A stretch of 10,786 bases of DNA from Candidatus Eiseniibacteriota bacterium (GTDB taxonomy: Bacteria; Eisenbacteria; RBG-16-71-46): contig JAHFBX010000061.1 of NCBI GenBank assembly GCA_023249815.1, positions 1-10,786 on the forward strand, given 5' to 3'. The position numbers were made by a program, and so were the translations under genes. The notes beneath the pieces were generated by a model. It saw nothing but the letters and a program-made list of their open reading frames with translations. It did not search any database and was not told the origin of the DNA. Positions 1 through 6,405 of the stretch are shown here, piece after piece (position 1 is the stretch's first letter; each line of letters begins with the position of its first letter).

Positions 1-89
1 GAGCTGGCGCCGCGCTCCTCCGCCGAACCCGGCCCGCCTGAGCCTCGGTCGGGATGCTTCTCCCCAAAGCCTTCCTGGAGAATCGCTGC

Positions 90-986
90 ATGCGTCGTGC
101 CATCCGGCTGCTGCTTCTCGTCGTCGCCGCGCTTTCGCTCGGCGTGCTACCCGCCCGGGCCCAGGGCCAGGCCATCATGAACGGCATCGGGCTCTTGGAC
201 TACGCGCACAAGCCCCACTTCAGAGTGGGCGACTGGGCCAAGTACCACATGCAGTCCAGCAGCCAGCTCGGCGTGACCGACGACTACACCCTCACCGTGC
301 TGGTGGCCGGTGAGGAGGACTTCTGGGGCGACCCGTGCTTCTGGCTCGAGACCTGGGTGGACATGCCGAGCGGTCCGCCGCAGACGCGCGCCGCGCTCAT
401 GTCCTACGAGATCTTCACCGACAGTTCGGCCACCGAGCGACTGCTGCTCTACATGCGCAAGATGATCACGATGCTGAACGAGGACGGCACGCCACGCGTG
501 GATATCAACAAGCCTGCCGCGAGCACGCTCAAGGCACGGCACGACGTCAAGAATCCCGTCACCTGGGATCGAGACTCGCTCGGCGTGGACACCGTGCAGA
601 CGCCCAAGGGTACGTTCACGGCGCGCATGATCCTCCTGAAGCAGGGCAAGGGCGTCACCCAGGCCGTGGGGGACAGCTCGATCTACACCGAGCTGCGCGA
701 GGACCGCACGAGCTGGTACACGAACGACGTGCCCATCACCCACCTTGCGCGCGAGGACATCGTCACGACCTCGTCGCGGAAGTCCTGGCTCATCGGCCGC
801 TCGGGCGACGCCACCGCGCTCAACATCCGCGACAAGGGCGTCGGCACGGCGCGCTTGATCGATTTCGGGCACGGCCTCGAGCCGAGGATCCTGCCCATGC
901 ACCTGCGGCGAACGATCGCCGAGCAGCGCGCGGCGGCGAGGGGGCCGGCTCGAGCCGCCCGGCCGACCGCAGCCCGCAAGCAGTAA
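90..986 (+). CDS. Secreted protein of unknown function with signal peptide
   Basis: I do not recognise the family. From the ATG at 90 the product is 298 residues. It begins MRRAIRLLLLVVAALSLGV, a basic start followed by a long hydrophobic core, and ARA-QG is a good signal-peptidase I site near residue 25, so export is likely. There is no lipobox cysteine. An in-frame ATG at 54 would put 12 polar residues in front of the signal peptide. GGAG at 76-79, ten bases ahead of 90, favours the later start. The mature part looks beta-rich, with a 'VGDWAKYHM' segment and a later 'TPKGTFTARMILLKQGKG...SWYTNDVPITHLARED' region. That pattern recalls periplasmic beta-sheet proteins whose end product is a substrate-binding or lipoprotein-like fold, but this is only a resemblance. 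The last ~25 residues are an Ala/Arg-rich low-complexity tail. The TAA stop directly abuts the inverted repeat of the insertion sequence, so the native 3' flank is lost. Confidence 0.8.
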   Translation: MRRAIRLLLLVVAALSLGVLPARAQGQAIMNGIGLLDYAHKPHFRVGDWAKYHMQSSSQLGVTDDYTLTVLVAGEEDFWGDPCFWLETWVDMPSGPPQTRAALMSYEIFTDSSATERLLLYMRKMITMLNEDGTPRVDINKPAASTLKARHDVKNPVTWDRDSLGVDTVQTPKGTFTARMILLKQGKGVTQAVGDSSIYTELREDRTSWYTNDVPITHLAREDIVTTSSRKSWLIGRSGDATALNIRDKGVGTARLIDFGHGLEPRILPMHLRRTIAEQRAAARGPARAARPTAARKQ

Positions 987-1005
987 GTTGTGCTGTGAAG
1001 ATTGT
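987..1005 (+). repeat. Left terminal inverted repeat of the insertion sequence
   Basis: The sequence GTTGTGCTGTGAAGATTGT is the exact reverse complement of 2181-2199. It starts one base after the TAA stop of the upstream gene and lies 32 bases ahead of the transposase start. It is presumably the transposase binding and cleavage site. Confidence 0.93.
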
Positions 1006-1037
1006 GGCGGGCATGGCAGGTGCAGTGATCGGGAGCC

Positions 1038-2135
1038 ATGGCGAGCACCTCTGCCCCCTTCATCCCGCCGCACTGCCCGCGAAGCGATTGCCGCTTCCAC
1101 CGTTGCAGCCCCGGCTGGCGCTGGAAGCGCCACGGGTTCTTCGCCCGTGACGCCGCCTCGGCCCGGGTCCAGCGCTTCCGCTGTGGCCACTGCGGTCACA
1201 CCTTCAGCGAGCAGACGTTCCGCACCAGCTACTGGCTCAAGCGCCCCGACGTGCTCGCCGCCGCCGCCTTCCGGCTGCTCGCCTGCTCAGGCTATCGCCA
1301 GATCGCCCGCGAGGCGGGCTGTAGCCCGACCACCGTCCTGCGCCACGCCGCGCGGCTCGGCCGCCATGCCCTGCTCTACCTGCACGAGCACCGCCCGCGC
1401 GGGCCCCTCGCCGAGCCCGTGGTGGCCGACGGCTTCGAGAGCTTCGCTCATAGCCAGTACCACCCGCTCTACCTGAACCTGGTCGTGGGATCACGCTCGC
1501 ACTACTGCTACGCCTTCACCCACACCGAGTTGCGGCGCAAGGGGCGGATGCGCGCACGGCAGCAGCGCCGGCGCGCGCTCCTCGAGGCGCGCCACGGCCG
1601 GCCCGACCCGCGTGGGATCGAGCAGGGCACCGCCTTAGCCCTGCGCCTGGCGGCACCCCAACCGCAGGGGCTCGTGGTCCGCACCGACGAGCACGACGAC
1701 TATCCGCGGGCGCTCAAGCGGCTCACCGGCTACGCGATCGTCCACGAGCGCACCTCGAGCCGCGAGGCGCGCACGGCGGGCAATCCATTGTTCGCGGTCA
1801 ACCGGCTGGACCTCTTGCTGCGGCACAACAGCGCCAATCACAAGCGCGAGACGATCGCGTTCTCCAAGCGGCACCAGTCGGTGGTCGAGCGGGCGGCGTG
1901 GCTCGTGCTGTGGCAGAACTTCGCCAAGCCGTTCTCGGAGCGCCACGGCGGCGGCACGCCGGCGATGCGGCTGGGCCTCGCGGCGCGCCCGGTGCCGATC
2001 CGCGAGCTGCTCGAGTGGCGGCTGTTCCCGGACCGCGTCGGGCTGCCGCCGGAGTGGGCGCGCTACTACCGGGGCGAGGTGCCGACGCGACGGTACCCCA
2101 ACGAACAGCGCCACCGGCTGAAGCTCGCGGAGTGA
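1038..2135 (+). CDS. DDE transposase with zinc ribbon and HTH (IS1/IS1595-like)
   Basis: This 365-residue protein catalyses cut-and-paste or copy transposition of the surrounding element. The N-terminus has a zinc-ribbon pattern: C13/C18 (CPRSDC), with a second pair C49-x2-C52 in 'RCGHCGHTF'. A helix-turn-helix follows at about residues 86-107 (YRQIAREAGCSPTTVLRHAA). The catalytic core offers D131 in 'VADGFES', D217 in 'VVRTDEHDDY', and a late acidic residue, most likely E284 in 'SVVERAAW' with E271 ('HKRET') as the alternative. The stretch 'NHKRETIAFSKRHQ' resembles the R-x-T-x-x-F-S-K block of IS1-type DDE cores. The length suits single-ORF members rather than the frameshifted InsAB form of classical IS1. 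The ATG at 1038 has GGGAG only about three bases upstream, a short SD spacing. No frameshift or internal stop is seen, so it appears intact. Confidence 0.88.
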   Translation: MASTSAPFIPPHCPRSDCRFHRCSPGWRWKRHGFFARDAASARVQRFRCGHCGHTFSEQTFRTSYWLKRPDVLAAAAFRLLACSGYRQIAREAGCSPTTVLRHAARLGRHALLYLHEHRPRGPLAEPVVADGFESFAHSQYHPLYLNLVVGSRSHYCYAFTHTELRRKGRMRARQQRRRALLEARHGRPDPRGIEQGTALALRLAAPQPQGLVVRTDEHDDYPRALKRLTGYAIVHERTSSREARTAGNPLFAVNRLDLLLRHNSANHKRETIAFSKRHQSVVERAAWLVLWQNFAKPFSERHGGGTPAMRLGLAARPVPIRELLEWRLFPDRVGLPPEWARYYRGEVPTRRYPNEQRHRLKLAE

Positions 2136-2180
2136 ACTTCGCTCCACGCGCATCGCGAACGGGTGCTCAAACGTCCAGCA

Positions 2181-2199
2181 ACAATCTTCACAGCACAAC
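2181..2199 (-). repeat. Right terminal inverted repeat of the insertion sequence
   Basis: ACAATCTTCACAGCACAAC is the exact reverse complement of the left repeat at 987-1005. It is 45 bases downstream of the transposase stop and 22 bases before the -35 of the gcvT promoter candidate. Confidence 0.93.
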
Positions 2200-2221
2200 C
2201 AAATCGTTCCAGCGCGCAAAC

Positions 2222-2251
2222 TTGACCCTGTTCGCCGCTGCACGCTAACGT
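2222..2251 (+). promoter_or_regulatory. Sigma70-type promoter for the gcvT unit
   Basis: TTGACC (2222-2227) and TAACGT (2246-2251) are separated by 18 bases, fitting a TTGAC / TAnnnT primary-sigma promoter. The -10 is embedded in GCTAACGTG. A very similar GCTAGCGTG with TTGACG 17 bases away precedes the second operon at 7554-7582, which strengthens both calls. Transcription would start near 2258, giving a leader of only about 25 bases. That is too short for a glycine riboswitch. The element lies outside the insertion sequence. Confidence 0.6.
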
Positions 2252-2270
2252 GGCCGCGTTTGTCTCCCCG

Positions 2271-2282
2271 GGAGGATCCTCC
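2271..2282 (+). promoter_or_regulatory. gcvT Shine-Dalgarno inside a perfect 12-bp palindrome
   Basis: GGAGGATCCTCC is a perfect palindrome ending directly at the GTG start. Its first half is the Shine-Dalgarno (GGAGG, 2271-2275), seven bases from the start, and this fixes GTG 2283 as the start. The second half could pair with the SD as a GGAG/CTCC stem around a GATC loop. The sequence just upstream (CTCCCCGGGAG, 2264-2274) offers a competing partner. Whether this controls translation is unknown. Confidence 0.55.
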
Positions 2283-3392
2283 GTGCAGCCCAGCGCCACT
2301 GTAAAGCGCACGCCGTTCTACGAGTTCCACCGCGCCGCGGGCGGGAAACTCGTGGAGTTCGCCGGATTCGAGATGCCCGTGCGCTACACCGGCGACGTGC
2401 GCGAGCACCAGGCGGTGCGCTCCGCGGCCGGCCTGTTCGACATCTCGCACATGGGCGAGTTCGAAGTGCGAGGGCCCGGCGCCGCGGAGTGGCTGGACCG
2501 CATGGTCACGAACCATGTCGGGGGGCTCGCCGTCGGCCAGGCGCTCTACTCGCCGATGTGCCGGCCCGACGCGGGCATCGTGGACGACCTGCTCGTCTAC
2601 CGTTACGCCGACCACCACATGCTGGTCGTGAACGCTGCGAACCTGGCGAAGGACCTCGCCTGGCTGGCCGAGCACGTGCCGGCGGGCGTCACGCTCGAGG
2701 ATCGCTCGGACGCCACCGCGCTGCTCGCCGTGCAGGGGCCGAAGGCCGCCGACGTGCTTCGCGGCCACGTGCCCGAGGAAGCGTTAGGGCTCGGCTACTA
2801 CCGCTTCACGGCCGGCTTGCTCTACGGCGTAACCGCCACGATCTCGCGCACGGGCTACACGGGGGAGGATGGCTTCGAACTCTACTTCGCCCCCGAGCAC
2901 GCGGCGCGGGTGTGGAACGGACTCATGGAGTCCGGCCGCGCGCACGGCCTGGAGCTGATCGGGCTCGGGGCGCGCGACACGCTGCGCCTCGAGATGGGCT
3001 ACATGCTCTACGGCAACGACATCGACGACAACACGACGCCACTCGAAGCAGGCCTCGGCTGGACGGTGAAGCTTGCGAAGGGCGACTTCCACGGCCGCGA
3101 CGTGCTCGTGAAGCAGAAGGCCGAGGGCTTGAAGCGCCGGCTTGTGGGCTTCCAGCTGGACGGACGCCGGGTGCCGCGTCACGACATGGCAATCCGCGCC
3201 GGCGGCCGCCCGGTCGGGACGGTGACGAGCGGCACGTTCAGCCCCAGCCTCGAGCGCCCGCTCGGCATGGGTTATGTCGAGACGGCGCTGGCGGCGAATG
3301 GCAGCACGCTCGAGATCGCAGCGGGCTCCACCGCGCTCGCCGCGCGCGTGACCGCGCGGCCGTTCTACACCCGCGGCACGCATCACTCGTGA
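2283..3392 (+). CDS. gcvT: Aminomethyltransferase, glycine cleavage system T protein
   Basis: GcvT transfers the methylene carbon from aminomethyl-lipoyl GcvH to tetrahydrofolate, giving 5,10-methylene-THF and ammonia, in the cytoplasm. The product is 369 residues, normal for the family (about 360-375). Recognisable blocks are 'RTPFYEFHRAAGGKLVEFAG' at the N-terminus, 'GLFDISHMGEFEVRG', 'AGIVDDLLVYRY', 'ISRTGYTGEDGFELYF', 'LGARDTLRLEMGYMLYGND' and 'VTSGTFSPSLERPLGMGYV'. D101 in 'GIVDD' coincides with the catalytic aspartate numbered 101 in the E. coli enzyme. One deviation is that the usual N-G-G before IVDD reads D-A-G here. The GTG start at 2283 is set by the GGAGG at 2271-2275; an in-frame GTG at 2250 lies in the promoter and has no SD. 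gcvH follows after 16 bases, but no gcvP gene is in the window. Confidence 0.97.
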   Translation: MQPSATVKRTPFYEFHRAAGGKLVEFAGFEMPVRYTGDVREHQAVRSAAGLFDISHMGEFEVRGPGAAEWLDRMVTNHVGGLAVGQALYSPMCRPDAGIVDDLLVYRYADHHMLVVNAANLAKDLAWLAEHVPAGVTLEDRSDATALLAVQGPKAADVLRGHVPEEALGLGYYRFTAGLLYGVTATISRTGYTGEDGFELYFAPEHAARVWNGLMESGRAHGLELIGLGARDTLRLEMGYMLYGNDIDDNTTPLEAGLGWTVKLAKGDFHGRDVLVKQKAEGLKRRLVGFQLDGRRVPRHDMAIRAGGRPVGTVTSGTFSPSLERPLGMGYVETALAANGSTLEIAAGSTALAARVTARPFYTRGTHHS

Positions 3393-3399
3393 CCATCAT

Positions 3400-3407
3400 G
3401 GAGGTGA
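3400..3407 (+). promoter_or_regulatory. Full-length Shine-Dalgarno of gcvH
   Basis: GGAGGTGA is a complete anti-16S complement two bases before the GTG at 3409. It selects this GTG over the ATG at 3398, which opens only a four-codon frame ending at 3412. Confidence 0.65.
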
Positions 3408-3408
3408 C

Positions 3409-3798
3409 GTGAACTTCCCCGAGGACGTCCGATACACGCGCGAACACGAGTGGGCCCGGGAGCAGGGCGGCGTGATCACGGTGGGGATCACCGGCTACGC
3501 CACCGACCAGCTCGGCGACGTGGTGTTCGTGGAGCTTCCCGCGGTGGGTGCGAAGCTCGCGGCCGGCGCGACGTTCGGCGTGGTGGAGGCCGTGAAGACC
3601 GTGAGCGACCTCTACGCCCCGATCGCGGGCGAGGTGGTCGAGGTGAATGGCGCGCTCGTGGACGATCCCGCCGCGGTGAACCGCGAGCCCTACGCCGCCG
3701 GCTGGATGCTGCGCCTGCGCCCGGCGGACGCGAAGGCGTTCGCGGCGCTGCTCTCAAGCGCGGACTACGCCAAGGTCGTGGAGGAGCAGCACGGGTGA
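3409..3798 (+). CDS. gcvH: Glycine cleavage system H protein (lipoyl carrier)
   Basis: GcvH carries the aminomethyl intermediate on a lipoylated lysine and shuttles it between the P, T and L proteins. The 129-residue product has the usual family length. It starts MNFPEDVRYTREHEW, the typical GcvH N-terminus, and continues with 'GITGYATDQLGDVVFVELP'. The lipoylation loop 'GVVEAVKTVSDLYAPIAGEV' gives K63 as the lipoyl lysine. 'VNREPYAAGWMLRLRP' is the conserved C-terminal part. The gene is 16 bases after gcvT and surely co-transcribed with it. In many bacteria gcvPA/gcvPB would come next; here a small membrane-protein gene follows after 43 bases instead. P and L proteins must be encoded elsewhere, or this H protein serves another lipoyl role. 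Confidence 0.97.
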   Translation: MNFPEDVRYTREHEWAREQGGVITVGITGYATDQLGDVVFVELPAVGAKLAAGATFGVVEAVKTVSDLYAPIAGEVVEVNGALVDDPAAVNREPYAAGWMLRLRPADAKAFAALLSSADYAKVVEEQHG

Positions 3799-3841
3799 CG
3801 CGTCCCACGACGGGGGATCGCGGCAGGGGAGCGGTCCCGGC

Positions 3842-4294
3842 ATGACGGCCACCGAGGCCGCTCCCGCGTCCGATCCGCGGGCGTCCGTGGAGTGGACGTT
3901 CGACCCGTGGAGCGAGCGTCCAGGCGCCGCGGGCATCACCGCGCTGGCGGTGCTGGCGATGTGGCTGCTGATCGCGGGCGCCGGCTTCCCGACGCTGCTG
4001 GCACTCGCGCTGGGAGCGATCGCGGGAGCCCCGCTCCTGCCCGCGGTGATCCCGGCGGCGTGCCGCGTCGGCGCCGAAGGGGCCGAGCGGCGAGGACTGC
4101 TCGCGCGCCATCATCGCGCATGGCGCGACGTGCGCCGGATCGACGACGTGCCCGTGGGCGCGCTGCTGTCCCCATTCACCGACCGCAACTGGCTCGACGC
4201 CACGCGCGCGCTCACGCTGCCGATGCCCGGCGACCGGCGCGCCGAGCTGCGCGAGCGCGTGCGCGCGTTCTGGAGCACCCATGAACGCGCCTGA
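3842..4294 (+). CDS. Small two-helix membrane protein, possible PH-like domain
   Basis: I do not recognise a named family. The 150-residue product has a polar N-terminus (about 1-28, with 'VEWTFDPWSERP'), two adjacent hydrophobic helices (about 31-50 and 51-71, a tight hairpin), and a C-terminal segment of about 75 residues. Within that segment, 'AWRDVRRIDDVPVGALLSPF' and 'LDATRALTLPMP' look like strands of a bacterial PH-like domain of the small membrane-anchored type. This is inferred from the pattern (buried W, R-R-hydrophobic, 'R-x-L-x-L-P') and not established. SD-like GGGGAG lies at 3826-3831. It is 43 bases after gcvH and its last 14 bases overlap the next gene, so its translation is probably coupled to that of the small protein and then the GlmL-like protein. 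Confidence 0.75.
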   Translation: MTATEAAPASDPRASVEWTFDPWSERPGAAGITALAVLAMWLLIAGAGFPTLLALALGAIAGAPLLPAVIPAACRVGAEGAERRGLLARHHRAWRDVRRIDDVPVGALLSPFTDRNWLDATRALTLPMPGDRRAELRERVRAFWSTHERA

Positions 4295-4577
4295 GCTCGC
4301 GCCCGAGGATCGCGAGCTGCTCGAACGCCTCGCGCGCCGCGTCGCCGAGTTGAGGCTCGAGACGCCCGCGCTCCTGACGCTCGAAACCGTTCGGCCGCTC
4401 TCGGTGCTCGCGGGGCAGGCCATGCTGTTCTTCGAGCCGTTCGCCCAGGCGCTGTTCGGCTATCGCGACTACCGCCGGGTGGCCGCACTGGTCGAGCGGC
4501 GGGAGGCGTTGGATGCGCTCGCCGGGATGATCGAAGCCGCGGCGGACGAGCGCGTGCGCGCGGCGAGACGGTCTTGA
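4281..4577 (+). CDS. Small protein of unknown function upstream of the GlmL-like gene
   Basis: This 98-residue product has no recognised domain. The N-terminal ~30 residues are acidic and basic and probably helical ('PEDRELLERLARRVAELRLE'). A central block at 34-60, 'LLTLETVRPLSVLAGQAMLF' followed by 'FEPFAQALFGYRDYRR', has the look of a conserved motif and is hydrophobic enough for an amphipathic or membrane-associated helix. The C-terminus 'LVERREALDALAGMIEAAAD' is helical. The gene overlaps the preceding membrane-protein gene by 14 bases, and its TGA overlaps the TTG start of the GlmL-like gene (TTGA). This indicates translational coupling on both sides and a shared role, perhaps as an adaptor between the membrane protein and the ASKHA protein (inference). 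Confidence 0.75.
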   Translation: MNAPELAPEDRELLERLARRVAELRLETPALLTLETVRPLSVLAGQAMLFFEPFAQALFGYRDYRRVAALVERREALDALAGMIEAAADERVRAARRS

Positions 4578-6403
4578 TCCCGGCGACCGAGTCCATCCGT
4601 TCGATTCTCGCCACCGACTGCGGCTCCACCACGACCAAGGCGGTGCTGATCGAGCGCGGGCCCGAGGGCTATCGCCTGGTGACACGCGGCGAAGCGCCGA
4701 CCACGGTGGAGGCGCCGTTCGAGGACGTCACGCGCGGCGTGCTGAACGCGGTGAAGGAGGTCGAAGAGCTGCGCGGCCGGCGGCTCCTGGACGGCGACCG
4801 GATCCTGAGCCCGCAGCAGGGCGACGACGGCGTGGACCTCTACCTGAGCACGTCGAGCGCGGGCGGCGGGCTCCAGATGATGGTGTCCGGCCTCGTGCTG
4901 CAGATGACCGGCGAGAGCGCTCAGCGTGCGGCGCTGGGCGCGGGGGCGATCGTGATGGACGTGATTGCACTCAACGACGGGCGCCGGCCGCACGAGAAGA
5001 TCCGCCGCATTCGCCTGCTCCGGCCGGACATGATCCTGCTCTCGGGCGGCACCGACGGCGGCGACGTGCGCCGCGTCACCGAGATGGCCGAGATCATCGC
5101 CGCCGCGGACCCGCGCGCGCGGCTCGGGGCGGGCTTCGAGCTGCCCGTCATCTATGCCGGGAACCAGGATGCCGCGCCCATGGTGCGCGATTGCCTGGGC
5201 CGCGTCACGGCATTGAGCGTGGTGCCGAACCTGCGGCCGACGCTCGAACGCGAGCACCTGAAGCCGGCCCGCGACGCCATCCACGACCTGTTCATGGAGC
5301 ATGTCATGGCGCACGCGCCCGGGTACAAGAAGCTCATGGCGTGGTCGCCGGTGCCCATCATGCCCACGCCCGGCGCGGTCGGACTCATCATCGAGAAGGT
5401 GGCGAAGCGCGATCGCATGGCCGTCGTGGGCGTGGACATCGGCGGCGCCACGACCGACGTGTTCTCGGTGTTCCGCGAGGCGGAAGGGGAGGAGACCGTG
5501 TTCAACCGCACGGTGTCCGCGAACCTCGGGATGAGCTATTCGGTCTCGAACGTCATGGCGGAGGCCGGCATCGCGAACATCCTGCGCTGGGTGCCGTTCG
5601 CGGTGGACGAGGTGGAGCTCCGGAACCGCATCAAGAACAAGATGATCCGGCCCACGACGATCCCGCAGTCACTCGAAGACCTGGTCATCGAGCAGGCCAT
5701 CTGTCGCGAGGCGCTGCGGCTGTCGTTCGAGCAGCACAAGTCGCTCGCGGTGGGGTTGAAAGGTAAGCAGACCGCGCGCGACATCTCGGACACGTTCGAG
5801 CAATCCGGCTCCGGGGCGACGCTCGTGAATCTCATGGACCTGGGGCTGCTCGTGGGTTCGGGCGGCGTGCTGTCGCACGCGCCGAGGCGATCCCAGGCCA
5901 TGCTCATGATGATCGACGGGTTCCTGCCCGAAGGCATCACCGAGGTGGCGGTGGACAGCATCTTCATGACGCCGCAGCTCGGCGTGCTCTCCACCGTGCA
6001 CGAGCAGGCGGCGACCCAGGTGTTCGAACGCGACTGCCTGATCCTGCTCGGGGCCTGCGTCGCGCCGCTCGGCTCCGGGAGGCCGGGCCAGCCGTGCCTG
6101 CGCATCGAGGTGGCCCCCGAGTCCGGCGCCGCGACGGCACACGCCGTGGCGTTCGGCGAACTGGTGCGGCTCGACCTGCCCGACACGGGTCGTGTCCGGC
6201 TCACCGTCACCCCCGAGCGCGGGTTCGATGTCGGTGGCGGCAAGGGCCGCGCCGTCACGCGGATCATCCGCGGCGGTGTCGTGGGCGTGGCCGTGGACAC
6301 TCGCGGGCGCCGGCCGTTCACGCTGCCGGCCGATCCCGCCACGCGCATCGCGCGCCTGCGCCAGTGGAACCAGGCGCTTGACCTCTACGCGCGGGAGGTC
6401 TGA
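4574..6403 (+). CDS. GlmL/MutL-like ASKHA ATPase (glutamate mutase accessory family)
   Basis: This 609-residue protein belongs to the GlmL/MutL family, actin/Hsp70-fold proteins. Members are linked to adenosylcobalamin-dependent glutamate mutase, where they are thought to act as chaperones or reactivators. The N-terminal phosphate-1 loop is 'ILATDCGSTTTKAVLIE' (residues 11-27). 'LLSGGTDGGD' lies near 155-164. A second phosphate loop, 'DIGGATTDVFSV', starts at D288. Then come 'NRTVSANLGMSYSVSNVM' and 'GSGGVLSHAP', all ASKHA hallmarks. The C-terminal ~100 residues contain 'RGFDVGGGKGRAV' and look like an added beta domain. Clostridial GlmL is about 460 residues, so this branch is longer. The start is TTG at 4574, overlapping the upstream stop (TTGA) with only a weak SD, which implies coupling. 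No glmS or glmE is in the window, so the partner enzyme is unknown and a different client is possible. Confidence 0.88.
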   Translation: MIPATESIRSILATDCGSTTTKAVLIERGPEGYRLVTRGEAPTTVEAPFEDVTRGVLNAVKEVEELRGRRLLDGDRILSPQQGDDGVDLYLSTSSAGGGLQMMVSGLVLQMTGESAQRAALGAGAIVMDVIALNDGRRPHEKIRRIRLLRPDMILLSGGTDGGDVRRVTEMAEIIAAADPRARLGAGFELPVIYAGNQDAAPMVRDCLGRVTALSVVPNLRPTLEREHLKPARDAIHDLFMEHVMAHAPGYKKLMAWSPVPIMPTPGAVGLIIEKVAKRDRMAVVGVDIGGATTDVFSVFREAEGEETVFNRTVSANLGMSYSVSNVMAEAGIANILRWVPFAVDEVELRNRIKNKMIRPTTIPQSLEDLVIEQAICREALRLSFEQHKSLAVGLKGKQTARDISDTFEQSGSGATLVNLMDLGLLVGSGGVLSHAPRRSQAMLMMIDGFLPEGITEVAVDSIFMTPQLGVLSTVHEQAATQVFERDCLILLGACVAPLGSGRPGQPCLRIEVAPESGAATAHAVAFGELVRLDLPDTGRVRLTVTPERGFDVGGGKGRAVTRIIRGGVVGVAVDTRGRRPFTLPADPATRIARLRQWNQALDLYAREV

Positions 6404-6405
6404 GC

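Larger units (their letters stand above)
987..2199 (+). mobile_element. Complete insertion sequence, IS1/IS1595-like, single transposase ORF
   Basis: This 1213-bp element is bounded by perfect 19-bp terminal inverted repeats (987-1005 and 2181-2199) and contains one intact 365-codon transposase gene. Beyond 19 bp the repeats continue imperfectly for several more bases. If base 2200 is included, the right end reads GGTTGTGCTG outside-in, which resembles the GGT...TG ends of IS1-family elements. The left end has A at the matching position. No 8- or 9-bp direct repeat is seen: the flanks are agcagtaa (979-986) and caaatcgt (2200-2207). The element is therefore old, rearranged, or its duplication has decayed. 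It lies between the stop codon of the upstream secreted-protein gene and the promoter of gcvT, and disrupts neither. Intact ends plus an open transposase suggest it could still be active. The family assignment is by protein and end resemblance only. Confidence 0.9.

Noticed and set aside
1..53. Tail of an upstream gene (frame ending in TGA at 39-41)
   Set aside because: Only 13 codons are visible with no recognisable motif, and two other frames are also open; it cannot be supported.
147..1199. Long minus-strand open frame of 350 codons opposite the secreted-protein gene
   Set aside because: It crosses the insertion-sequence boundary, has Arg/Gly/Ala-biased shadow composition and no SD. The opposite strand encodes a signal peptide and ordered protein.
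2200..2282. Glycine riboswitch ahead of gcvT
   Set aside because: The space between the insertion sequence and the gene is 83 bases and the predicted leader about 25 bases, too short. No aptamer-like paired motifs are seen.
1635..2768. Minus-strand open frame of 377 codons
   Set aside because: It runs across the transposase end, the inverted repeat, the promoter and gcvT. It is a GC-rich antisense shadow of well-supported genes.
3488..4423. Minus-strand frame of 311 codons over gcvH and the small membrane protein gene
   Set aside because: It is low complexity (Arg, Ser, Pro), antisense to gcvH, and has no start signals.
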